Assembly: GCA_902790885.1 (NCBI GenBank)
Contig: CADATR010000007.1
Coordinates: 1-23,927, forward strand
Source of the DNA: an uncultured Eubacteriales bacterium
GTDB lineage: Bacteria > Bacillota_A > Clostridia > Peptostreptococcales > Anaerovoracaceae
Reading direction: 5' to 3'
DNA length: 23,927 bases
Shown one piece after another: positions 15,925 to 22,908 of this stretch; the stretch's first letter is position 1; each line of letters begins with the position of its first letter. The translations under genes were made by a program, and so were the position numbers. The notes under the pieces are model-generated. The model was not told the DNA's origin and ran no database searches. It was given only the letters and a program-made list of their open reading frames with translations.

Positions 15925-15940
15925 TGTTTCATGTGAAACA
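15925..15940 (+). other. parS site 4
   Basis: TGTTTCATGTGAAACA, about 140 bases upstream of the parA promoter. It is flanked by AT-rich DNA and is not part of the 65-bp repeats. Confidence 0.9.
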
Positions 15941-16056
15941 TTCCGCTCAGCACCTATATATTGTGGTTGAACTTCTCTAACGACACAATTTACAAATTGC
16001 ATTTATTAAAGGCCAGCAAAATCACCGAAACATCACATTAAAACCACTATAAGAAG

Positions 16057-16086
16057 TAGAAAACCGCGTCATAATTGCAGTATAAT
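16057..16086 (+). promoter_or_regulatory. Candidate parA-parB promoter
   Basis: A perfect -10 TATAAT at 16081-16086 has a partial -35, TAGAAA at 16057-16062 (4 of 6), with an 18-base spacer. It would start a short leader of about 40 bases before parA. Position next to the parS cluster would allow control by ParB spreading. Confidence 0.55.
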
Positions 16087-16103
16087 ACACGGAAGTGTTT
16101 AAT

Positions 16104-16119
16104 CGGGAACTATGTCCCG
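16104..16119 (+). other. Small hairpin just before the parA ribosome site
   Basis: CGGGA (16104-16108) pairs with TCCCG (16115-16119) around a 6-base loop. The stem ends one base before the AGGAGG at 16121-16126. It could influence translation or mRNA stability, but a 5-bp stem may also be chance. Confidence 0.35.
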
Positions 16120-16131
16120 CAGGAGGTAATA

Positions 16132-16920
16132 ATGGGCAAGGCAATTGCTATTTTCAATCAAAAGGGCGGTGTCGGAAAAACGACGACCAACATCAACCTG
16201 GCTGCATGTCTGGCGCGCAGGGGAAAGAAGGTCCTTATGGTGGATATCGATCCGCAGGGAAATACAACCAGCGGTATCGGAATACGCAAAAGGACGCTTA
16301 AATCCACCCTCTATGACGCGCTTATAGACACGGACTTTGATGTTAAAAAAGCTGTTCTGCCAACGAATACAGAGAATCTTTTCCTCATTCCGGCAAGCGT
16401 TGATCTTGCAGGTGCGGAGGTTGAGCTTGCTCTGCTCGAAGGCCGTGAACGCAGACTGAAAAGAGTCATTGACGCTGTAAGAGCGGACTATGACTATATT
16501 CTTGTGGACTGCCCTCCTTCCCTTGGCATTCTGACTATCAACTCGCTGACTGCTGTCAACAGCGTACTCATCCCTATACAGTGCGAGTTTTACGCACTTG
16601 AGGGAGTCAGCCAGCTCATCAGCACCATTGAAAAGGTAAAGGAGAGACTCAATCCGGATCTGTACATCGATGGTGTAATACTGAGCATGTTTGACGGAAG
16701 GACCAACCTCTCCCAGGCCGTTGTCGCGGATGTCAGAAATTTCTTTGGACCGGCCATGTACAACACGATAATCCCTCGCAACGTAAGGCTTGCGGAGGCC
16801 CCGAGCTTTGGCAAGCCTATCATAGACTACGATCCTAAGGCACAGGGCGCTAAGGCGTACCAGGAGTTCACAAAGGAATTTCTGGCCAGAGAAAGAGCAA
16901 GAAAGAGAGCAAAGAAGTAA
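16132..16920 (+). CDS. parA: Chromosome partitioning ATPase ParA (Soj)
   Basis: A 262-residue deviant Walker-type ATPase that acts with ParB-parS in origin segregation and in controlling replication initiation. The deviant Walker A is KGGVGKTT at residues 11-18 with its signature Lys, followed by VDIDPQGNTTSG and the Walker B DYILVDCPPSLG. The C-terminal RNVRLAEAPSFGKPI is typical of Soj. The frame is open upstream to 16075, but the ATG at 16132 has AGGAGG at 16121-16126 and the protein would start MGKAIAIFNQKGG, as in the family. The stop shares its last base with the parB ATG (TAATG). Confidence 0.96.
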   Translation: MGKAIAIFNQKGGVGKTTTNINLAACLARRGKKVLMVDIDPQGNTTSGIGIRKRTLKSTLYDALIDTDFDVKKAVLPTNTENLFLIPASVDLAGAEVELALLEGRERRLKRVIDAVRADYDYILVDCPPSLGILTINSLTAVNSVLIPIQCEFYALEGVSQLISTIEKVKERLNPDLYIDGVILSMFDGRTNLSQAVVADVRNFFGPAMYNTIIPRNVRLAEAPSFGKPIIDYDPKAQGAKAYQEFTKEFLARERARKRAKK

Positions 16921-17864
16921 TGGCCAAGAAAGCAGGACTGGGAAGAGGACTCGACGCACTCTTTGCTGATTTAGCCCCTGTGGAGGAGAGCAGCAGCTCA
17001 TCGCGCGCAGACGAGGGTGCCAAAGCGGCAAAAACATCAGGAGCTGCGGAAAATGAGGACAGGGTCCTTTATGTAGATATAAACGATATCAGACCAAACA
17101 GCGCTCAGCCACGTAAGAATTTCGATGAGGTGAAACTCGGCGAGCTGGCAAGCTCCATCACTGCCAACGGGGTGATACAGCCTCTTATAGTGCGGGAGAG
17201 CAACAACGGCTACGAGCTTGTTGCCGGCGAGAGAAGATGGCGCGCGGCAAGGATGTCGGGTCTCAGAACGGTGCCGTGCATCGTGAGGAACTTCGATGAC
17301 AGGCAGAACGCCATAGTTGCCATCATCGAAAACATGCAGAGAGAAGACCTCGACCCTATAGAAGAGGCCCTCGGACTGAAGTCGATGACAGAAAAATACG
17401 GCTTTACGCAGGAGCAGGTATCCGCCTCGCTCGGAAGGAGCCGCACATATATAACAAACAGCATAAGGCTGCTCAAGCTGCCGGAAGAGATCCAGCAGTA
17501 CGTATCCAGCGGACAAATGTCCGCTGCCCACGGAAGGACTATCATTAACATCCCTGATAAGGCAAAGCAGAAGGAGATCGCGGACAAGATCATCCGCAAC
17601 GATCTGTCCGTAAGGGCTACCGAGAGGCTTGCCGAGAAGGTGAAGGATGAGCTCAGACCTGAGCGCAAGCGCCGTAAAAAAGCGAGTGAGGCCGACAAGA
17701 CCAAAACGGCTGAGATCACTGCCGTTGAAAGAGAGCTTATGACGCTGCTCGGCACAAAGGTGAACATCACCGGTGACGAAAACAAGGGTAAGATCGAGCT
17801 CGAGTATTACAGCCTCGATGAGCTGAACCGGCTTATCGACGCTATGAGGGAGGCCTTCAGGTAG
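16920..17864 (+). CDS. parB: Chromosome partitioning protein ParB (Spo0J)
   Basis: A 314-residue ParB-family CTPase that binds parS and spreads as a clamp. It starts with the ParA-stimulating peptide KKAGLGRGLDALF. A low-complexity Ser/Ala/Glu linker follows, then the nucleotide-binding N-domain with GERRWRA at residues 103-109 and ENMQRE at 137-142. The helix-turn-helix comes around 163-182 (VSASLGRSRTYITNSIRLL), and a C-terminal dimerisation region ends the protein. Four matching sites lie 1-1.35 kb upstream. There is only this one ParB-like gene here and no Noc paralogue. Overlap with parA shows one operon. Confidence 0.96.
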   Translation: MAKKAGLGRGLDALFADLAPVEESSSSSRADEGAKAAKTSGAAENEDRVLYVDINDIRPNSAQPRKNFDEVKLGELASSITANGVIQPLIVRESNNGYELVAGERRWRAARMSGLRTVPCIVRNFDDRQNAIVAIIENMQREDLDPIEEALGLKSMTEKYGFTQEQVSASLGRSRTYITNSIRLLKLPEEIQQYVSSGQMSAAHGRTIINIPDKAKQKEIADKIIRNDLSVRATERLAEKVKDELRPERKRRKKASEADKTKTAEITAVERELMTLLGTKVNITGDENKGKIELEYYSLDELNRLIDAMREAFR

Positions 17865-17876
17865 AGAGGAGAAGTC

Positions 17877-19673
17877 ATGGACGTTGAATTTATCAGGAAG
17901 GTGCCTATCCCCGCCTGTTCTGTAAGCCCCGAGGGCTTTATAACGGCTGCGAATTCGCTCATGAAGAACGTCTTTGTGTATGAAGACATCGTCGGAACAA
18001 ACTTTTTCACGATGACGGGCTTCAAACGCGATCAGCTGATGCAGGCCAATGCGGAGGAGATGATCCTTGAGCGAAACGGAAAGGTCTTCAAGCTCTGGGT
18101 CAACGAGGATGCCAGGGAAGACGAAGATATCATCATATTTTTCGACGAGGCGACGGCCAGGGAATCGTTCAAAAACAAGCTCGAGAGCGAAAGAGCCGTT
18201 ATCGTGTTCATCAACATCGATAACTACGATGAGCTTATCGCGAGCTCTCCCGAAGATCTGAGAAGACTGATACCGGCACAGATAGACGGCCTGCTCAGAA
18301 AGTGGGGAGATTCATTCGAGTCGCCGGTCATCAGCACCGGAGATGACAGATATGTGATGTACACCAACAGCGGACAGCTGAAGCGCATGGTGGAGGAGAA
18401 TTTCAGCATTCTCGACGAGGTGCGCGGTCTTGAGTCCAAGATAGACTTTCCGGCATCTGTCAGTCTGGGCATCGGTATCTCGAACGAGTCGCTGATAGAA
18501 TCCTCGGAGCTTGCGGAAGCAGCGCTGGAGCTTGCGCTGGGACGCGGAGGAGACCAGGCGGTCGTGAAGACTGACGACGGCACCCATTACTATGGAGGAA
18601 CTCTTCAGTCGCTCGAGAAAAACAACCGCAGCAAGCCGAGAGTCATCGCGCATGCCATGAAGGCGCTCATAGAGGACTCCGACAAAGTGTTCATAATGGG
18701 CCACAAAATGCCCGACATGGACGCGTTCGGTTCGGCGCTCGGAGCGTGCTCCATCTGCAGGTTCCTGGGCAAGGATTCATACATAGTCATAGACAAGCAT
18801 AACGAGGCTCTCGACGCCATCTATGAGAAGGCCGAGGACAGTGAAAAATACAATATGATCAAGCCGGAGAAGGCGCTCAGGATGGTGACGGACATGTCCC
18901 TGCTCATCATCGTGGACACCAACAGACCGATGCTGGTGGAGAGCTCTGAACTGGCAGACGCGTGCAAAACGAGGGTGATCATCGACCACCACAGGCTGAC
19001 TGCTGATTCATACCAGAACTCGGCAGTGGCGTACGTTGAAAGCTACGCGTCATCGGCGAGCGAACTCCTCGCTGAGCTCATGCAGCACTTTTCGCAGAAG
19101 CGTTTCATCAGCAAGCTCGAGGCCGAAGCGATGCTCGCCGGCATAATGGTGGATTCCAATAACTTCTCAGGAAGAACGGGAGTAAGGACCTTTGAGGCAG
19201 CCGCATGGCTCAAGCGGGCAGGCGCTGACAGCTCCGAGGTGAAGAAGCTGTTCCAGGTGAGGCAGGAGGACTTCCTCGCGAAGGCGAACGCTGTCGTAGG
19301 AGCGGAATTCTCGCCTGACGGAGTAGTGTACGCTATAACAGAGGGCACCACAAACAATATACAGATAATCAATGCGCAGGTGGCAGATGAGCTCATGACG
19401 GTAAAAGGCACTAAAGCATCCTTTGTGCTCGGAAGAAACATGAGAGGCCAGACCGTAGTAAGCGCAAGGTCTCTGGGCGAGATAAACGTGCAGGCACTCA
19501 TGGAAAAAATGGGAGGCGGCGGACACTTTACATCGGCCGCGGTACAGTCGGATGAGCCTCTCGCGGAGGTGCTCGCCAGCATAAAGAAGTCTGTCAAGGA
19601 GGCCTTCGAAAAGGAAGAGGAAGAGCGCAGACGTACCATGAGCAAGACTCAGGAAATAGAACTGATCAGATGA
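17877..19673 (+). CDS. gdpP: GdpP-like cyclic-di-AMP phosphodiesterase (PAS-GGDEF-DHH) without membrane segment
   Basis: A 598-residue DHH/DHHA1 phosphoesterase of the GdpP/YybT family, which hydrolyses c-di-AMP to pApA. The order is PAS-like (about 1-95), degenerate GGDEF-like (about 100-240, no GGDEF motif), then DHH. Metal ligands appear in MGHKMPDMDAFG (H276, D280, D282), D347 in IIVDTNR, the motif D370-H371-H372, and D426 in MVDSNNF. DHHA1 ends with GGGGH at 546-550. All catalytic residues are present. The two N-terminal membrane helices of the usual ~655-residue GdpP are absent: the protein starts directly at the PAS. AGGAG at 17867-17871 supports the ATG, and parB ends only 12 bases upstream, leaving no room for a longer N-terminus without overlap. 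It lies directly upstream of rplI and dnaB, as in other Firmicutes. Confidence 0.9.
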   Translation: MDVEFIRKVPIPACSVSPEGFITAANSLMKNVFVYEDIVGTNFFTMTGFKRDQLMQANAEEMILERNGKVFKLWVNEDAREDEDIIIFFDEATARESFKNKLESERAVIVFINIDNYDELIASSPEDLRRLIPAQIDGLLRKWGDSFESPVISTGDDRYVMYTNSGQLKRMVEENFSILDEVRGLESKIDFPASVSLGIGISNESLIESSELAEAALELALGRGGDQAVVKTDDGTHYYGGTLQSLEKNNRSKPRVIAHAMKALIEDSDKVFIMGHKMPDMDAFGSALGACSICRFLGKDSYIVIDKHNEALDAIYEKAEDSEKYNMIKPEKALRMVTDMSLLIIVDTNRPMLVESSELADACKTRVIIDHHRLTADSYQNSAVAYVESYASSASELLAELMQHFSQKRFISKLEAEAMLAGIMVDSNNFSGRTGVRTFEAAAWLKRAGADSSEVKKLFQVRQEDFLAKANAVVGAEFSPDGVVYAITEGTTNNIQIINAQVADELMTVKGTKASFVLGRNMRGQTVVSARSLGEINVQALMEKMGGGGHFTSAAVQSDEPLAEVLASIKKSVKEAFEKEEEERRRTMSKTQEIELIR

Positions 19674-19697
19674 TCCGGAAATACGGAGGAAAATAAG

Positions 19698-20147
19698 ATG
19701 GAAGTCATTTTGAAACAGGATGTCAAGGGAACAGGCAAAGCAGGACAGGTAGTAAAGGTGAGCGACGGTTACGCGCGCAACAAGCTCATACCTGGAGGAC
19801 TCGCTGTTGAGGCTACACCTGCCAACAAGAAAGCCATCGAGAGAGAAAAGGCAAAGGCTCAGGAGAAGTACGAGGCAGACAAGGCCGAGGCCCTCGCTCT
19901 CGCCAAGGAGCTGTCTGACAAAATAGTTGTCGTAAAGACAAAAGTAGGCGACAACGGCAGGCTTTTCGGCGCCATCACTTCGAAGGATATCGCTGCTGCC
20001 ATCTCTGAGCAGACCGGCATAGAGGTCGACAAAAGAAAGATCGTACTCGACAAGCCTATAAAGGAGACAGGCGTTGAGACCCTTGAGATCAAGCTGTTCC
20101 AGGAAGTAAACGCTAAGGTGGTCGTCAAGATCGAAGGCGGAAAGTAA
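19698..20147 (+). CDS. rplI: 50S ribosomal protein bL9
   Basis: A 149-residue bL9 with the signature N-terminal domain [35 protein letters not shown], a long connecting helix rich in Lys, Glu and Ala (residues 45-75), and a C-terminal domain with [13 protein letters not shown]. It is a structural component of the large subunit near the L1 stalk. Length is exactly that of the family. GGAGG at 19685-19689 lies 8 bases before the ATG. It sits between gdpP and dnaB, a conserved order; dnaB follows after 2 bases. Confidence 0.98.
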   Translation: MEVILKQDVKGTGKAGQVVKVSDGYARNKLIPGGLAVEATPANKKAIEREKAKAQEKYEADKAEALALAKELSDKIVVVKTKVGDNGRLFGAITSKDIAAAISEQTGIEVDKRKIVLDKPIKETGVETLEIKLFQEVNAKVVVKIEGGK

Positions 20148-20149
20148 AG

Positions 20150-21508
20150 ATGGACGAAGAAAGAAAAAACGTACTGCTTCCGCCGGTCGACATAGACGCA
20201 GAGAAAGCGGTGCTGGGCTCCATGCTCAAGAATCAGGACGCGAGGGCTGATGTCAGCGCGATGCTGAGGCCTGAGGATTTTTACCTCAAGGAGCATCAGG
20301 AGATCTTTAAGACCATGATCGACATGGATCAGAGAGGTACCGGAGTAGACATCACGACGGTGTACTCGACACTAAAGCAGAGGAAGACTTCCGATATGGT
20401 GGGAGGCATCACCTATCTGAGCAGGCTGATGGACGAGGCCATCGTTCCTTCGAATGCCCGTTATTATGCTGAGACCGTCTCGGACAAGTCCAAGATGAGG
20501 CAGCTGATCACCGAGGCTGAAGCCATAAGGGACGCGGCCTATTCCGCGGAGCTGCCGCCTGAGGACATTCTCGACAACGCGGAGCAGCGCATACTTGAGA
20601 TCGCCCACAAGAGCCAGCGCAGCAGCTATGTCGACATCAACGACGTGCTCTTTGAAAACATAAAGCAGCTGCAGGAGCTGGAGAAAAACGGCAACGACAA
20701 GGGAATACCGACAGGCTTCAGAGACGTCGACAAGATACTCGGCGGCTTCCAGAAGACAGACCTTATCATCCTTGCCGCGAGGCCGGGTGTAGGAAAGACC
20801 GCATGGGCCCTCAACGTGGCTGAGCACGCGGCTTCCGTAGGGAAAAAGGTCATGATATTCAGCCTTGAGATGGCCTACACGCAGCTCGGTGAGAGACTTC
20901 TTTCGATGACTTCGAGCGTGCCTCTTGAGAACATCCACAAGGGCACCATCTCGATGGAGGAGTGGGAAGACCTCTCCGCGGCTCAGGACAGCTTTTACGG
21001 ACTCGACATGGTCATCGATGAATCCTCGGTGATAACTCCGGTCGAGATGAAGAACAAATGCCGCCGCTTCAAGCAGGAGAAGGGCGACCTCGATCTGGTC
21101 GTCATCGACTACCTCCAGCTGATGAGCATGGGCGGATACAGGATAGAGCAGCGTGAAAAGGAGATCGCTGCCATCACAAGATCGATAAAGATCATGGCAA
21201 AGGAGCTCAACTGCGCGGTAATATTGCTGTCGCAGCTCTCGAGAGGACCGGAGCAGCGCGGAGGCGACCACATGCCTAAGCTGTCCGACCTCAGAGATTC
21301 AGGCGCTATCGAGCAGGACGCCGACGTAGTCATCTTCCTCAAGAGAGACGACTACTACAGCTCCGAAGACGAGAGAGCAAACATAGATGAGAGCACAGGC
21401 CTCACCTGCGCGGTCAACATAGCCAAGCACAGGAACGGCCCGGTAGGTGTCGCCTACCTTACATGGATACCGAGATACGTCAAATTCGGCAATATGGCCA
21501 GAGAGTAG
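20150..21508 (+). CDS. dnaB: Replicative DNA helicase
   Basis: A 452-residue hexameric helicase of the DnaB/DnaC(Bacillus) family. The N-terminal collar domain begins LLPPVDIDAEKAVLGSML. A linker follows, then the RecA-like motor with Walker A RPGVGKTA at 211-218, the FSLEM motif, Walker B LVVIDYLQLMS, LSQLSRGPEQR, and the DNA-binding/arginine-finger region LSDLRDSGAIEQDADVV. The C-terminal KHRNGPVGVAYLTWIP is typical. It looks complete and has no intein. It starts 2 bases after the rplI stop and is followed after 5 bases by the DnaD-like gene, so helicase and probable loader factor are co-transcribed. Confidence 0.97.
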   Translation: MDEERKNVLLPPVDIDAEKAVLGSMLKNQDARADVSAMLRPEDFYLKEHQEIFKTMIDMDQRGTGVDITTVYSTLKQRKTSDMVGGITYLSRLMDEAIVPSNARYYAETVSDKSKMRQLITEAEAIRDAAYSAELPPEDILDNAEQRILEIAHKSQRSSYVDINDVLFENIKQLQELEKNGNDKGIPTGFRDVDKILGGFQKTDLIILAARPGVGKTAWALNVAEHAASVGKKVMIFSLEMAYTQLGERLLSMTSSVPLENIHKGTISMEEWEDLSAAQDSFYGLDMVIDESSVITPVEMKNKCRRFKQEKGDLDLVVIDYLQLMSMGGYRIEQREKEIAAITRSIKIMAKELNCAVILLSQLSRGPEQRGGDHMPKLSDLRDSGAIEQDADVVIFLKRDDYYSSEDERANIDESTGLTCAVNIAKHRNGPVGVAYLTWIPRYVKFGNMARE

Positions 21509-21513
21509 AGACT

Positions 21514-22908
21514 ATGACAAAGGTAAGGATGTCGCTCGATAAAGGAAGAGACATCTTCCTTCACAGGACCAAAATAGAGAATCTTTTCATCAGTGAATAT
21601 CTGCCGGACGCGCCGGGAGACTATGTTAAGGTGTTCCTTTTCGGTCTCATGTACGCTCAGTATGAGCTTACTCCGGACAGGAGCGAGCTTTCCAGACTGC
21701 TCGGTCTCAGCGAGGACGAGATCGCGGAAGCGTGGATCTACTGGGAATCCAGAGGGCTGGTAAAGATACTGCGCGAGAACGCCGGCGGTGAAGAGGTCAG
21801 CCATGTCATATTCCTGAGCAAGATAGAGGAGCTCTATGGAAAGGCAGACGAGCCTAAGGCGGAGACAGCGCATGCTGAAGCGGGCGCTTCTGCTGAAGAG
21901 GAAGTGCCGCTCTATGTCTCGATTGATGACATGGATTTCGATGAGGAGATAAGCGACAGGCTCATAGACAGAAGGCTGCGCGATCTCTATGAAAAGTACC
22001 AGGTCACAACTGGAAGAACTATCTCCAGGCAGGAGGTGTCAAAGATAGAGGACGCGGTGAAGGTATACGGCATAGAGCCTGATATCTTCGATTTTGCCAT
22101 AGATTACTGTGCCGATCTGGAAAAATACAGTATCGACTATATCTTCAAGGTGGCGCTGAGGTGGACCGAGGAGGGCTGCCGCACTGTTGAAGACGCCAAG
22201 AGGCTGCTCGACAGGCACAGCCGCAGGAATGACGGTTACAGGCAGGTGTTCAGAGCGCTCGGTTTCAACAGGCTTCCGGCGCCTATCGACCGCGAGATAA
22301 TGGACAGATGGTTCGATGAACTGAACTGCTCGCTTGCCGAGGTGCTCGATGCGTGCCAGGCTGCGGCAGGTCTCAGGGAGCCGAATCTCAAATACGTCAA
22401 CAAGGTTATAGAAAACCGCCGTCTTGAGAAGGGCGGCATCAACACAAGGCTTGCAGGGGAAAGAAGCGGAAGCAGATCCCCGGAGACAGAGGCCTCGGAT
22501 GAGGGCAGCCCTGTGAGCCGCAAAGTGCTGGCGGATTACTACGAATACATAAGAAACGAAGATGAGAAGGCGCGTGAAGCGCGCGTGGCGGAGGTGCTCA
22601 GAAAGGTTCCTGAGATGAGGAACGTCTTTGAGGCTGAGAGCAAAGTGAACCGCAAAATGCTATCGCTCAGGCCGGGAGCCTCAAATCTCGACGAAAGACA
22701 GAGGCTGAGGGCTGAAAGGATAGCTATAGAAGAAGGAAGAAAACAACTGCTCACCGCGAACGGATTCCCGGGGGATTACCTGACCAGAAAATACAGGTGC
22801 AGCATATGCAGGGATACCGGATACACGGATGAGGGCATGGTGTGCAGCTGCTGCAGGGAACGGGCTGCAGAAGCATACAGATGGCACACGGATACAGAAA
22901 AGGCATAA
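21514..22908 (+). CDS. DnaD-domain protein with a DnaC/DnaI-like N-terminal helicase-binding module at its C-terminus
   Basis: A 464-residue protein. Residues 1-90 form a winged-helix DnaD N-domain (FLHRTKIENLFISEYLPDAPGDYVKVFL-GL). An acidic linker follows at 110-145. A DnaD/DnaB2 domain lies at about 150-230 with the YxxxVxxxW signature (Y209, W217), and a second diverged repeat at 240-305. From about 338 on the sequence looks like the N-terminal region of clostridial DnaC/DnaI loaders: a coiled helix (LADYYEYIRNEDEKAREARV), then a Cys cluster C429-x2-C432, DTGY and CSCC at 444-447. In loaders a AAA+ ATPase follows; here the protein stops. It should help load DnaB onto DNA. The start ATG 21514 lies 3 bases past the dnaB stop region; an in-frame start at 21463 would overlap dnaB by 46 bases. 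The ribosome site is weak. Confidence 0.82.
   Translation: MTKVRMSLDKGRDIFLHRTKIENLFISEYLPDAPGDYVKVFLFGLMYAQYELTPDRSELSRLLGLSEDEIAEAWIYWESRGLVKILRENAGGEEVSHVIFLSKIEELYGKADEPKAETAHAEAGASAEEEVPLYVSIDDMDFDEEISDRLIDRRLRDLYEKYQVTTGRTISRQEVSKIEDAVKVYGIEPDIFDFAIDYCADLEKYSIDYIFKVALRWTEEGCRTVEDAKRLLDRHSRRNDGYRQVFRALGFNRLPAPIDREIMDRWFDELNCSLAEVLDACQAAAGLREPNLKYVNKVIENRRLEKGGINTRLAGERSGSRSPETEASDEGSPVSRKVLADYYEYIRNEDEKAREARVAEVLRKVPEMRNVFEAESKVNRKMLSLRPGASNLDERQRLRAERIAIEEGRKQLLTANGFPGDYLTRKYRCSICRDTGYTDEGMVCSCCRERAAEAYRWHTDTEKA

Larger units (their letters stand above)
15423..16131. other. Noncoding centromere-like parS region
   Basis: About 709 bases without a supportable gene between rsmG and parA. 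It holds four identical parS-like sites in the same orientation (15571, 15700, 15786, 15925), degenerate copies, a 65-bp duplication, and the parA promoter. An apparent minus-strand reading frame at 15435-15716 has no ribosome site, and part of its protein is just the translated parS repeats, so I do not call it. The 15423-15530 part is rich in T runs and holds one weak stem-loop, AAGTG/CACTT at 15480-15495, which could help end rsmG transcription. Confidence 0.8.

Noticed and set aside
16920..17864. Noc (nucleoid occlusion) instead of ParB
   Set aside because: The N-terminal LGRGLDALF peptide, the overlap with parA and the nearby parS sites fit ParB/Spo0J; no Noc-type membrane-binding N-terminus is seen.
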